Part shown: positions 1 through 8,641 of the stretch, piece by piece
How the letters are laid out: each line of letters begins with the position of its first letter
How positions within the stretch are numbered: the stretch's first letter is position 1
Made by a program: the position numbers and the translations under genes
The notes under the pieces: generated by a model
Databases searched by the model: none
What the model saw: only the letters and a program-made list of their open reading frames with translations
What the model was told of the DNA's origin: nothing
From: CAZMMV01 sp964567475
GTDB taxonomy: Bacteria; Bacillota; Clostridia; Tissierellales; Tissierellaceae
Assembly (NCBI GenBank): GCA_964567475.1
Contig: CAZMMV010000003.1
Location: 1 to 60,931, forward strand
Direction of reading: 5' to 3'
DNA length: 60,931 nt

Positions 1-5
1 TATGA

Positions 6-11
6 TATAAT
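6..11 (+). promoter_or_regulatory. Possible -10 element of the hemA operon
   Basis: TATAAT lies 60 bases before the hemA start. Any -35 element would fall outside the window, so only half of the promoter can be seen. Confidence 0.35.
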
Positions 12-71
12 ATGTATGAATAATAAAGTATAGAGTAGATTATATTAGAAACTTAAAATGGGAGTGAAAGC

Positions 72-1313
72 ATGAAAATCGCAGTAATTGGAATAAATCA
101 CCACAAATCATTGATTGAAATTAGAGAGAAATTTTCATTTACTGAATCAATGAAGATAGAAGCTTCAAACTTAATATTAGATAAATCCAGTAAAGAAGTG
201 ATAATAATATCCACATGCAATAGAAGTGAGATATATGTTGCAAGTGAAAATATAGATAAATCAATAGAAGAAGTAAAGGGTTTTTATGAGGAATATTTTA
301 AATTTCCAAATGCCGAAGACTACATATTTGTTAAAAAGAATAGAGATGCTGTAGTCCATCTTTATATGGTATCTGGAGGACTTGATTCTATGGTTCTAGG
401 AGAAGATCAAATAATAGGACAAGTAAGGGAAGCCATGACTTTTTCAATGGATTTGGGATTTAGTAAAAAGGTGTTAAATAGGTTATTTATGGATGCAATA
501 TCTGAAGGAAAGAAAATAAGAAGCAATCTTAAAATATCAGAAATTCCTCTATCTACAAGCTATATAGGCATAAAAATTCTTAAAGAAGAAATAGGATCTT
601 TAAAAGGTAAAAAGGCCCTTATAATAGGAGCAGGTAAAATGAGTAGCTTAGCTATTAGATATCTTTTAGAAGAAGAAATGGAAGAAATATATATATCCAA
701 TAGAAGCCATGGTAGAGTAAAGCAATTATTTAAAGAGTTTGATGGTTTTAATCAATTAATAGCTGTAGAATATAGCCAGAGATATGAAATACTTAAAGAT
801 GTAGATGTTTTAATTACAGCGACAGGGGCACCTCATACAGTTATAGCCTATGAGGATCTAAAAAAGACCGATAAAAACTTATATATATTAGACTTAGCTC
901 TTCCTAGAGATGTAGAATCAAAAGTAGGGGAAGAAGAAAATATAGTATTGTATCACAACGATGATTTACAAAAGCTATCAGAAGATAATTTATCCAAGAG
1001 GATAGATCTTTCTGAAGAAGCTACTGAAATGATAGATGAAGATGTAGATAAATACATGGATTGGATAAGTAGTATAAAGGCTGATCCCCTTATAGAATCT
1101 TTAAATAAAAGATGTAGTTCAATAAAAAGAGATACTATGGATTATATTGATAGAAAAACAAATTTAAATAAAAGAGATAAAAAAATAATAGATAAGATGA
1201 TTATGTCTGCATTGAAACAACTTACAAGAGAACCAATAAAAGCATTAAAACAAGTAGATGAAAAAGATTTAGAAGAATATATAAAAGTAACAAAAAAAAT
1301 ATTTAATGTTTAG
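72..1313 (+). CDS. hemA: Glutamyl-tRNA reductase
   Basis: Reduces glutamyl-tRNA(Glu) to glutamate-1-semialdehyde with NADPH, the first step of the C5 tetrapyrrole pathway. The 413-residue length is normal. The thioester-forming cysteine is C49 in the STCNRSEIY motif. A Rossmann NADPH domain follows (GAGKMSSLA, about residues 185-200), then a helical dimerisation tail. The ATG is preceded by a good Shine-Dalgarno, GGGAGTG. It heads a tight hem operon: the next gene begins 9 bases after its stop. Family assignment is firm. In this organism the product probably feeds siroheme and cobalamin, because the operon carries no late heme genes. Confidence 0.97.
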   Translation: MKIAVIGINHHKSLIEIREKFSFTESMKIEASNLILDKSSKEVIIISTCNRSEIYVASENIDKSIEEVKGFYEEYFKFPNAEDYIFVKKNRDAVVHLYMVSGGLDSMVLGEDQIIGQVREAMTFSMDLGFSKKVLNRLFMDAISEGKKIRSNLKISEIPLSTSYIGIKILKEEIGSLKGKKALIIGAGKMSSLAIRYLLEEEMEEIYISNRSHGRVKQLFKEFDGFNQLIAVEYSQRYEILKDVDVLITATGAPHTVIAYEDLKKTDKNLYILDLALPRDVESKVGEEENIVLYHNDDLQKLSEDNLSKRIDLSEEATEMIDEDVDKYMDWISSIKADPLIESLNKRCSSIKRDTMDYIDRKTNLNKRDKKIIDKMIMSALKQLTREPIKALKQVDEKDLEEYIKVTKKIFNV

Positions 1314-1322
1314 AGGTGTAAA

Positions 1323-1919
1323 ATGTTCTATCCTATAATGATTGATATACATGATAGAAAAATAGTAATAGTAGGCGGTGGAAAGGTAGCCTATAGAAAA
1401 TCTAAAAACCTGTTAAAATATGGTGGTAAAGTAATTATATTAAGTCCAGAAACAATAGATGATTTTAAAAGATTAAAAGATATTTATAAAGACAAATTAC
1501 AATTTGTATATAATAAATATGAAAAAGTATATATTGAGGATGCCTTTTTAGTAATAGCAGCTACATCTTCTAGTCTAGTAAATCAAGAAATATCTAAGGA
1601 TTGTAAGGAATTAAATATATTATCTAATATAGTTGATAGCAAAGAGGACTGTGACTTTATAACAACCTCCATAATAAATAATGATAATTTAACAATTTCC
1701 GTTTGTACAATGGGGAGTTTTCCCTATTTAAGTAAGAAAATAAGAATAGATATGGAAGAAAAATATAAGAAGTTTGACAAAGAATATATAAATGTACTAG
1801 AAGAAATTAGAAATATAATCCTAAATAAGTATCCAGATGAAACTAGAGAAATGATGGACCAAGCTTTAGAACTAGACTTAAAGGATTTAAAAGAATTATT
1901 AGAAAAACTTAAAAAATAG
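1323..1919 (+). CDS. Precorrin-2 dehydrogenase / sirohydrochlorin ferrochelatase-like protein
   Basis: Resembles the N-terminal part of CysG/Met8p. This is an NAD-dependent precorrin-2 dehydrogenase that yields sirohydrochlorin. The N-terminus MFYPIMIDIHDRKIVIVGGGKVAYRK is a typical Rossmann start with GGGKVA at about residues 18-23. A second conserved stretch (AFLVIAATSS) contacts NAD, and the C-terminal 60 residues are helical. At 198 residues it is the standalone form (SirC/YlnF-like). It sits between hemA and hemC, so it acts on the product of the cobA domain two genes downstream. Whether it also chelates metal cannot be told from sequence. Confidence 0.9.
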   Translation: MFYPIMIDIHDRKIVIVGGGKVAYRKSKNLLKYGGKVIILSPETIDDFKRLKDIYKDKLQFVYNKYEKVYIEDAFLVIAATSSSLVNQEISKDCKELNILSNIVDSKEDCDFITTSIINNDNLTISVCTMGSFPYLSKKIRIDMEEKYKKFDKEYINVLEEIRNIILNKYPDETREMMDQALELDLKDLKELLEKLKK

Positions 1920-1937
1920 TATACAGGAGATGATAGT

Positions 1938-2846
1938 GTGAAAATAGTAGTAGGAAGTAGGGGTAGCAATCTAGCAGTGACACAGACAAATATAGTTTTA
2001 GATAGTATCAAAGAAAAGCATCCGGAAATTGATTTTGAGTTAAAAATTATAAAAACAAAGGGAGATATATTAAAGGATATACCTATTGGTAAAATAGGAG
2101 GAAAAGAAATATTTATAAAAGAAATAGAAAAAGAACTACTAGATGGAACAATTGATATGGCAATACACAGCATGAAAGATATGCCAGGAGAATTACCAAA
2201 AGGATTAAAATTGTCATTTACTCCCCAAAGAGAAGATTACAGGGATGTATTAGTACTAAAAGAAGGATATAAAAGCCTTGATGACATACCAAAGGGTGGA
2301 GTAATAGGTACTGGTAGTAAAAGAAGAAAATATCAGATAATGAGACATAGATCAGATTTAGAAGTAGTTGGAATAAGAGGTAATATAGAAACTAGAATAA
2401 ATAAAATAGAAACAGAAAATTTAGATGGGGTAATTATCGCAGCCGCTGGTCTTAATAGATTGGGATTAGATTTAGGCGAAAGAGTAATTTATCTAGAGAA
2501 AGACATAGTACTATCATCACCTACTCAAGGAATACTAGCCATTGAAATCAGAGAAAATGATGAAAAAATGGAAAATATATTAAAAAGCATTTCTCATAGA
2601 GAAACAGAAATCCAAGCCAAAGTTGAAAGGGCTTTTTTAAAGGGAGCAGGAGGAAGTTGTCATATTCCAGTAGGAGCATATTGCCAAGTTAAAGATGAAA
2701 AGATATATTTAGAAGGTCTATTAGGAACAATAGACGGAGAAATCTTAATAAAGAAAACAATAGAAGGTGATTTACACTCTTTAGAAGAAACAGGAGAAAA
2801 ACTGGCTAGAGAAATAGTAGAGGAGATGGAGAGAGGCCATGCATAA
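1938..2846 (+). CDS. hemC: Hydroxymethylbilane synthase (porphobilinogen deaminase)
   Basis: Joins four porphobilinogen units into hydroxymethylbilane. The start is GTG with AGGAGATG just upstream. Conserved blocks include the N-terminal GSRGSNLAVTQTN, KTKGD, AIHSMKDMP, and GTGSKRRKYQ with a basic substrate-binding loop. The dipyrromethane cofactor attaches to C241 in GAGGSCHIPVGAY. Length 302 residues is typical. Its last 8 bases overlap the next gene, which suggests translational coupling. Confidence 0.97.
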   Translation: MKIVVGSRGSNLAVTQTNIVLDSIKEKHPEIDFELKIIKTKGDILKDIPIGKIGGKEIFIKEIEKELLDGTIDMAIHSMKDMPGELPKGLKLSFTPQREDYRDVLVLKEGYKSLDDIPKGGVIGTGSKRRKYQIMRHRSDLEVVGIRGNIETRINKIETENLDGVIIAAAGLNRLGLDLGERVIYLEKDIVLSSPTQGILAIEIRENDEKMENILKSISHRETEIQAKVERAFLKGAGGSCHIPVGAYCQVKDEKIYLEGLLGTIDGEILIKKTIEGDLHSLEETGEKLAREIVEEMERGHA

Positions 2847-4341
2847 TAAAGTATATTTAGTAGGGGCAGGTCCAGGGGATCCAGGCTTGATAACATTGAA
2901 GGGATATTCTGTTTTAAAAAAGGCAGATGTAGTAGTATATGATAGATTAGTTAATCCTACATTATTAGATTATTGTAAAGAAGAATGTAAACAGATATAT
3001 GTAGGAAAATCAGCAAATCATCATACAAAAACTCAAGATGAGATTAATGAAATAATCTATGAACAGGCAAAAGAAGGAAATCTAGTTGTCCGACTTAAAG
3101 GGGGAGATCCTTATGTGTTTGGTAGAGGTGGAGAAGAAGGAGAATACCTCTATGATAGAGGTATAGAATTTGAAACAGTAGCTGGTATAACATCGGCAAT
3201 AGGAGGACTAGCATATGCAGGAATACCTATTACCCATAGAGGAGTAGCTACATCATTTCATGTAATTACTGGGCATTTAAAAGATGATGATGAGGAATTA
3301 AACTGGCAAGCTTTAAGTTCATTAAAGGGAACTTTAGTTTTTTTGATGGGAGTTTCAAACTTGGGAAATATATCAGAAAACTTAATGAAAAATGGTAAAA
3401 GTGGAGAAACACCAGTAGCTATAATAAATTGGGCTACTAGGAAAAATCAAAAAACAGTAACTGGAAAATTATCTAATATATATGAAATAGCACTGAAAGA
3501 AGAAATAAAGCCTCCAAGTTTAATTGTTATAGGAGACGTAGTAGCTTTAAGAGAAAAATTAAACTTCTTTGAGAATAAGGCCTTATTTGGAAAAAATATA
3601 GTAATTACTAGAGAAAAATCTCATGCAAAAAAGACTATTAAAAGGTTCGAAGAATTAGGGGCAAATGCTATATCATTTCCCACTATAAAAACAGAAGAAA
3701 TAAGTCCAAACAAAGAATTGGACAAGTCAATTGAAAATATTAAAGATTATTCCTATATTGTATTTACAAGTGTTAATGCAGTTACAATATTTTTCAAAAG
3801 GTTATTTGAACTAGACAAAGATATAAGAGATATGGCAGGTATAAAAGTTGCAGCTGTAGGACCTAAGACAGAAAATGCAATAAAGAATCATGGTATAAAA
3901 TCTGATATTCTAGCAGAAGAATATACAGCAGAAGGACTAATAGAAGAATTGACAAAGGTCTTATCAAGTGAAGAAAAAGTATTGATTCCTAGGGCAAAAA
4001 TAGCTAGAAAAGAATTAGTAGAAGAATTATCCAAGATATCAAAAGTAGAAGAAGTTCACATATATGATACATTGAAGACAAAAGAAAGCATAGACGGTAT
4101 AATAGAATCTCTAAAAGATTTAGATTCATATTATTTGTTATTTACTTCTTCATCAACTTTTACAAACTTTGTTGAAATACTTGGAGAAAAAAGAAATCAA
4201 GTTTTAGATAAAGGAAAAATAATATCTATTGGCCCAATAACTACAAAGACTATTGAAGAATCAGGAAATAAGGTATATAAAGAAGCTAAGGAATATACCA
4301 TAGATGGAATAATAAAACTATTTATAGAGGAGAAGATATAA
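2839..4341 (+). CDS. cobA-hemD: Uroporphyrinogen-III C-methyltransferase / uroporphyrinogen-III synthase fusion
   Basis: Two-domain enzyme of 500 residues. Residues 1 to about 245 are a SUMT/CobA methylase, with VYLVGAGPGDPGLITLKG, the glycine-rich LKGGDPYVFGRGGEE loop and GITSAIGG. It makes precorrin-2 from uroporphyrinogen III and SAM. Residues about 250-500 are uroporphyrinogen-III synthase (HemD fold), which cyclises the HemC product. Fusion of HemD with the enzyme that uses its product is common in Clostridia. The start overlaps hemC by 8 bases, and the stop is directly followed by the hemB GTG. Confidence 0.95.
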   Translation: MHNKVYLVGAGPGDPGLITLKGYSVLKKADVVVYDRLVNPTLLDYCKEECKQIYVGKSANHHTKTQDEINEIIYEQAKEGNLVVRLKGGDPYVFGRGGEEGEYLYDRGIEFETVAGITSAIGGLAYAGIPITHRGVATSFHVITGHLKDDDEELNWQALSSLKGTLVFLMGVSNLGNISENLMKNGKSGETPVAIINWATRKNQKTVTGKLSNIYEIALKEEIKPPSLIVIGDVVALREKLNFFENKALFGKNIVITREKSHAKKTIKRFEELGANAISFPTIKTEEISPNKELDKSIENIKDYSYIVFTSVNAVTIFFKRLFELDKDIRDMAGIKVAAVGPKTENAIKNHGIKSDILAEEYTAEGLIEELTKVLSSEEKVLIPRAKIARKELVEELSKISKVEEVHIYDTLKTKESIDGIIESLKDLDSYYLLFTSSSTFTNFVEILGEKRNQVLDKGKIISIGPITTKTIEESGNKVYKEAKEYTIDGIIKLFIEEKI

Positions 4342-5301
4342 GTGAAAAGAAGCAGAAGATTAAGAGGAAATCCTACAATGAGAAGTATGGTAAGGGAAAC
4401 TCATTTATCAATAGATGATTTCATATATCCATTGTTTGTAGTAGAAGGAGAAAACATAAAAAGAGAAATATCATCTATGAAGGGAGTTTATCATTTTTCT
4501 GTAGATAAGGTGATAGATGAGGTAAAGGAAATATTAGATTTAGGTATAAAATCTATAATGCTATTTGGTATACCTGATAAAAAAGATAGTGTAGGTTCTG
4601 GAGGATATGCAAAGGATGGTATAATTCAGAAAGCCATAAGAGCTATAAAGGCTAATTGTCCAGAAATGTATATAGTAACAGATATATGCATGTGTGAATA
4701 TACTTCCCATGGACATTGTGGAATATTAAAAGAAAATGGACAAGTAGATAATGATGCAACATTACCTTACTTAGGTAAAATAGCAATTAGTCATGTAGAA
4801 GCAGGGGCAGATATGGTTGCACCTTCAGATATGATGGATGGTAGGGTAGGATATATAAGAAAGGTATTAGATGAGAATGGATATGAAACAATACCTATAA
4901 TGGCTTATAGTGCAAAATATTCATCATCTTTCTATGGTCCTTTTAGAGAAGCAGCAGATTCTGCTCCAAGTTGTGGAGATAGAAAATCTTATCAAATGGA
5001 TTGGGCAAACTCTGATGAAGCAATAAGAGAAGTTATGTATGATATAGAAGAAGGAGCAGATATTGTAATGGTAAAACCAGCTCTTTCATACCTAGATATC
5101 ATAAGAAGAGTTAAAGATAATTTCAATATGCCTATTGCAGCTTATAATGTTAGTGGAGAATATTCAATGCTAAAAATGGCAGTGGAAAATGGTCTCGTAG
5201 GAGAAGAAACAATAATGGAAGTTCTAACATCTATAAAAAGATCAGGAGCTGATATTATAATTTCATACTTTGCAAAAGATATAGCAAAATCTCTTAAATA
5301 A
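4342..5301 (+). CDS. hemB: Porphobilinogen synthase (delta-aminolevulinate dehydratase)
   Basis: Condenses two 5-aminolevulinate molecules into porphobilinogen. The GTG start directly abuts the preceding TAA, and its Shine-Dalgarno (GAGGAGAAG) lies inside the end of cobA-hemD. The start is supported by the family's N-terminal RSRRLRGNPTMRSMVRET. The cluster C116, C118 and C126 (DICMCEYTSHGHCG) marks the zinc-binding type. Schiff-base lysines fall in the YSAKYSS and MVKPALSYLD segments. 319 residues is normal. Confidence 0.97.
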   Translation: MKRSRRLRGNPTMRSMVRETHLSIDDFIYPLFVVEGENIKREISSMKGVYHFSVDKVIDEVKEILDLGIKSIMLFGIPDKKDSVGSGGYAKDGIIQKAIRAIKANCPEMYIVTDICMCEYTSHGHCGILKENGQVDNDATLPYLGKIAISHVEAGADMVAPSDMMDGRVGYIRKVLDENGYETIPIMAYSAKYSSSFYGPFREAADSAPSCGDRKSYQMDWANSDEAIREVMYDIEEGADIVMVKPALSYLDIIRRVKDNFNMPIAAYNVSGEYSMLKMAVENGLVGEETIMEVLTSIKRSGADIIISYFAKDIAKSLK

Positions 5302-5321
5302 AAATAAAAGGAGAATGAAAA

Positions 5322-6614
5322 GTGGAATTTGAAAAATCAATTAAAGTGTATAAAGAAGGATTAAAATATATACCAGGTGGTGTAAATAGTCCAGTTAGAG
5401 CTTTTAAATCTGTTGATGCAGACCCAGTATTTATAAAAAAAGCTTATGGCAGCAAAATAGAAGATGAAGATGGAAATACTTATATAGACTATATAGGCTC
5501 TTGGGGTCCAGCTATATTAGGTCATTTAAATAGTGAATTGATGGAAGGAATAGAAGATGTAATAAAAGACGGACTAAGCTTTGGATTACCTACTAAAATA
5601 GAAGTAGATATGGCAAAATTAATGGTAGAATCTTATCCAGCTATAGATATGGTTAGGATGGTAAACTCAGGAACAGAGGCAACTATGAGTGCTATCAGAG
5701 TAGCTAGAGGATATACTGGAAGAGATAAAATAGTAAAGTTTGAAGGATGCTATCATGGCCATAGTGATTGCCTACTAGTTAAATCAGGTTCAGGTACTAT
5801 AACTTATGGAGTGCCTACAAGTCTAGGAGTACCAGATGTAATAATTAAGGATACAATAGTATGTAGATATAATGATATAGAAGATATAAGAAAGACCTTT
5901 GAAGAAGAAGGAGAAAATATAGCAGCAATAATAGTAGAACCAGTAGCAGGTAATATGGGATTGGTTCCAGCTACAAAAGAGTTTTTACAAGAATTAAGAA
6001 GGATAACTAAGGAAAATGATTCCCTTCTTATCTTTGATGAAGTAATTTCAGGATTTAGAATTGCCTACGGTGGAGCAAGTGAAATATATGGAATAGAACC
6101 AGATATGGCTTGCTTTGGTAAGATAATAGGAGGGGGATTCCCAGTAGGGGCATATGGTGCAAAAAAAGAAATAATGGGGATAGTTTCTCCACTTGGAGGA
6201 GTATATCAAGCAGGAACCCTTTCAGGTAACCCTCTTGCCATGCATATGGGATATAAAAATATAAAGATATTAAAAGATAATAAAGACTTATACGAAAAGA
6301 TGGAAGAGATGGCAATAAAACTAGAAAAAGGAATATCAGAAAACATTAAGAAAACAGGTGTAAAAGCTAAAATAGTAAGATTTAAAAATATGCTTACACT
6401 ATTCTTTGGAGAAGGTCCATTTAATAATTATGATGATGTACAGAGCTGTGATACAGCAATGTACGCAAAATACTTTAAAGAAATGTTAAATAGAGGAATA
6501 ATGTTACCACCTGCACAATTTGAATGTATGTTTTTATCAATAGCTCACAGTGATGAAGATTTAGACTACACAATAAAATCAAATCTAGAAGCCTTAGAAG
6601 CAATAAGCAAATAA
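5322..6614 (+). CDS. hemL: Glutamate-1-semialdehyde 2,1-aminomutase
   Basis: PLP enzyme converting glutamate-1-semialdehyde to 5-aminolevulinate, so it works right after HemA although it is last in the operon. Class-III aminotransferase features include GGVNSPVRAF at the N-terminus, NSGTEATMSAIRVARG, FDEVISGFR, and the PLP lysine K267 in CFGKIIGGGFPVGA. The start is GTG, nine bases after AGGAG. Length 430 residues is typical. A hairpin follows the stop and closes the hem operon. Confidence 0.97.
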   Translation: MEFEKSIKVYKEGLKYIPGGVNSPVRAFKSVDADPVFIKKAYGSKIEDEDGNTYIDYIGSWGPAILGHLNSELMEGIEDVIKDGLSFGLPTKIEVDMAKLMVESYPAIDMVRMVNSGTEATMSAIRVARGYTGRDKIVKFEGCYHGHSDCLLVKSGSGTITYGVPTSLGVPDVIIKDTIVCRYNDIEDIRKTFEEEGENIAAIIVEPVAGNMGLVPATKEFLQELRRITKENDSLLIFDEVISGFRIAYGGASEIYGIEPDMACFGKIIGGGFPVGAYGAKKEIMGIVSPLGGVYQAGTLSGNPLAMHMGYKNIKILKDNKDLYEKMEEMAIKLEKGISENIKKTGVKAKIVRFKNMLTLFFGEGPFNNYDDVQSCDTAMYAKYFKEMLNRGIMLPPAQFECMFLSIAHSDEDLDYTIKSNLEALEAISK

Positions 6615-6618
6615 AGAC

Positions 6619-6646
6619 AAGACCTAGGAAAATTTTTCTAGGTCTT
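6619..6646 (+). terminator. Hairpin ending the hem operon
   Basis: A 9-bp perfect stem (AAGACCTAG / CTAGGTCTT) encloses an A/T loop, five bases after the hemL stop. The T tract after it is weak (ATTAAATTA), so it may terminate inefficiently or act mainly as an mRNA 3' end. Confidence 0.7.
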
Positions 6647-6741
6647 ATTAAATTAGTTTGGTTAATAAGTTTTTAAATGTTTTAATAGGGTATATTCATA
6701 TAGTAGAGCTAGTATAGAGATTATTGTGGAGGTAGCTAAAA

Positions 6742-7743
6742 ATGGACATAGAAAGTTTAGTAAATGGACATGGAAAAAAATATTCGCCATATAAAGGTAA
6801 GTTAATAAATAATCTTTCCATAGGGCAATTAGCCCTATTTAACATATCTGGTAATATAAAAAAGGTAGAAAATTTAACTAGGCATATATTAAAAGCAAGA
6901 AAAATAGATAAGGTAAAAGAAAGTTATCCAAAGCTTAAATCCATAGAAGAATGTCTAGGCAAAAAAGAACTCTATGAATCTTGTCTAGATATCATAAAAG
7001 AAGATATGAATAAAACTAATAAAAAAGAATATATAAGCAAAATATTAAATACATATGAGTTTGGACTTTCTTCAGGAATCTTTCATACCTTAATTAGAAC
7101 TTATTATGCAGTAGATGGATTTGAAAAAAGAGAAGGTTTAGTAGATGAAGTAGCTAGGTCACTTGCTTATTACATAACGGCATATAAAGAAGGAGATTTA
7201 TTTGAAAGAAAAATAAATGGAATATATATAATGCAAGAAATGAGAAAATTAATAAATAATTATAAAATAAGAAATATATTAGCAAAAGAAGATACCCTTG
7301 GTCAGCAAATAAGAGCCTTATATAATTATGAAAATTACATAAAATTAGCTTTCGTCATAAAGGGCGATGCAGATGATAAAGTAAGAAGTTTATTAGGATT
7401 ATTATTACCTATATTTATTAATACAGGAGATATGTTGGTTTTCCACTGTATCACAGCTATTCAAGCATTAATAGGACTTAGAGAGTATTATGAGGATTTT
7501 GAAAGAGCTTTAGATATTTTGACATCAACTATCATTACTCATTTATTAACAATAGATAATTTAGATTTTGCATTTAAAAAGGGTGATTCCCTAGAGTTTT
7601 CTTGGAAATATATAATTAGTTTGGCTGCAGAATCAACGAATGTACATAATATAGAAATTGCAAACAGTTGTAGAGAATTATATAAACTTTATCCTATGAA
7701 ACAATTAAAAACAGCAGCATTAAAAAAGATAGATATTATTTAA
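6742..7743 (+). CDS. Questin oxidase-like family protein
   Basis: Mostly helical protein of 333 residues. I recognise the pattern of the questin-oxidase-like family (DUF4243): G-x-FHTLIR-x-YYAV at about residues 112-122, a central amphipathic helical region, and a second His-containing segment VFHCITAIQALIGL at about 230-245. Fungal members perform Baeyer-Villiger-type oxidation of polyketides, but the bacterial role is unknown and should not be read as polyketide chemistry. The start is ATG after GGAGG. It stands 76 bases before the selenoperoxiredoxin and may be co-transcribed with it, since no T-rich terminator separates them. Family call moderate; function unknown. Confidence 0.6.
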   Translation: MDIESLVNGHGKKYSPYKGKLINNLSIGQLALFNISGNIKKVENLTRHILKARKIDKVKESYPKLKSIEECLGKKELYESCLDIIKEDMNKTNKKEYISKILNTYEFGLSSGIFHTLIRTYYAVDGFEKREGLVDEVARSLAYYITAYKEGDLFERKINGIYIMQEMRKLINNYKIRNILAKEDTLGQQIRALYNYENYIKLAFVIKGDADDKVRSLLGLLLPIFINTGDMLVFHCITAIQALIGLREYYEDFERALDILTSTIITHLLTIDNLDFAFKKGDSLEFSWKYIISLAAESTNVHNIEIANSCRELYKLYPMKQLKTAALKKIDII

Positions 7744-7749
7744 ATCTAT

Positions 7750-7819
7750 AAAATTTCACCATTTCTTAGGCTTGTTCATACAATATATTGAACAAACTAA
7801 AATAGGATGGTGAAATTTT
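7750..7819 (+). promoter_or_regulatory. Nested hairpin covering the RBS of the selenoperoxiredoxin
   Basis: Three nested stems: a 13-bp outer stem (AAAATTTCACCAT, 7750-7762, with ATGGTGAAATTTT, 7807-7819), a 4-bp middle stem (7766-7769 / 7797-7800) and a 7-bp inner stem (TTGTTCA 7772-7778 / TGAACAA 7789-7795). The right outer arm ends at the base before the ATG and takes in half of the AGGATGG Shine-Dalgarno (7804-7810). In RNA this would hide the ribosome binding site. It could also be the mRNA end of the gene upstream or a DNA operator. Confidence 0.65.
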
Positions 7820-8458
7820 ATGTATAGAAATAGATGTTTAACACTAGGCATGATGGCTCCAGATTTTGAAGCTAAGTCCACATTTGGACCATTAAGATTA
7901 TCAGATTATAGAGGAAAATGGGTAGTGCTTTTTTCTCATCCAGGAGACTTTACTCCTGTCTGAACCACTGAGTTTATTGCTTTTGCAGAGCAATATTCAT
8001 GTTTCTTGGAAAGAAACACTCAATTAATAGGAATAAGCTTAGATAGCAATTCTTCTCATCTTGCTTGGGTTTATGATATATATAAAACTACAGGAATTGA
8101 GATTCCTTTTCCAATAGTATCAGATCCAAGTATGGATATAATCAATATGTATGGAATGATAGCACCAGATATAAGTACAAGTACTACAGTGAGAAATGTA
8201 TTTATAATTGATCCTAATGGAATAATTAGGGCAATACTAGTATATCCTTTAACCAATGGAAGATATATACCAGAAATAATAAGACTTCTAATAGCACTAC
8301 AGACAACAGATGCAAATAAAGTAGCAACTCCAGCAGATTGGCTTCCAGGTCAGCCAGTAATAGTGCCAGCACCACAAACTTATGATGAATTAATTGAAAG
8401 GGTAAATAGCGATGAATATAACTGTGTAAGTTGGTATTTATGTTATAGAGATTTATAA
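7820..8458 (+). CDS. prxU: Selenocysteine-containing peroxiredoxin (PrxU-type, AhpC/TSA family)
   Basis: A 212-residue peroxiredoxin when the in-frame TGA at 7961-7963 is read as selenocysteine (U48). The reading frame before and after TGA is the same, and both halves match one protein. Residues 1-47 hold the APDFEAKSTFGPLRLSDYRGKWVVLFSHPGDFTPV block, and U48 falls exactly on the peroxidatic cysteine, followed by TTEF. The rest gives the C-terminal thioredoxin-fold half, with IIDPNGIIRAIL and candidate resolving cysteines C202 and C208 near the end. Selenocysteine peroxiredoxins are known from amino-acid-fermenting clostridia. It reduces peroxides, with a thiol or thioredoxin system as partner. 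ATG follows AGGATGG. No sel genes are in the window. A nonsense mutation is a poor alternative, because the rest is intact and the position is catalytic. Confidence 0.93.
7975..7995 (+). promoter_or_regulatory. Bacterial SECIS-like hairpin for Sec48
   Basis: A 7-bp perfect stem, TATTGCT (7975-7981) with AGCAATA (7989-7995), starts 12 bases after the TGA. The 7-base apex can close by a U-G and a U-A pair to leave a three-base loop with G as its second base. Position and loop fit the general bSECIS description: a short stem about 16-37 bases past UGA with a G early in the loop. The coding sequence here is constrained, so chance pairing cannot be excluded. Confidence 0.7.
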
Positions 8459-8462
8459 ATAG

Positions 8463-8498
8463 AAAAAATCTTCTTATCTTAGATAGGAAGATTTTTTT
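8463..8498 (+). terminator. Intrinsic terminator after the selenoperoxiredoxin
   Basis: A long A/T-rich stem with a GATAGGAAG core (left arm 8463-8479, right arm 8481-8498) ends in seven T residues, a few bases past the stop codon. Confidence 0.85.
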
Positions 8499-8584
8499 AT
8501 ATAAGCCTAATATTTTATACTTATATATTGATGGTATGTTATTATATAATTAATATGTGAATATATAGGTTATTATTTATTGGA

Positions 8585-8614
8585 TTTGACAAATAATAGG
8601 GTATATAAGTAATA
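8585..8614 (+). promoter_or_regulatory. Possible sigma-A promoter for the PC4-like gene
   Basis: TTGACA is followed 18 bases later by TAATAT, upstream of a strong RBS (GGGAGG). The -35 is perfect and the -10 is fair. Confidence 0.45.
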
Positions 8615-8641
8615 TTCAAAGAAAAAGGGAGGTATTTAATT

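Noticed and set aside
1724..2173. Antisense open frame opposite sirC/hemC
   Set aside because: A shadow of AT-rich coding on the other strand: Ser/Ile/Phe-rich, no RBS, no family.
7961..7963. TGA as a nonsense mutation making a pseudogene
   Set aside because: The frame is intact on both sides, the site is exactly the catalytic Cys, a SECIS-like stem follows, and selenoperoxiredoxins are known in this group.
8006..8458. A separate 150-residue gene starting at TTG 8006
   Set aside because: It is the C-terminal part of the peroxiredoxin; there is no Shine-Dalgarno before 8006.
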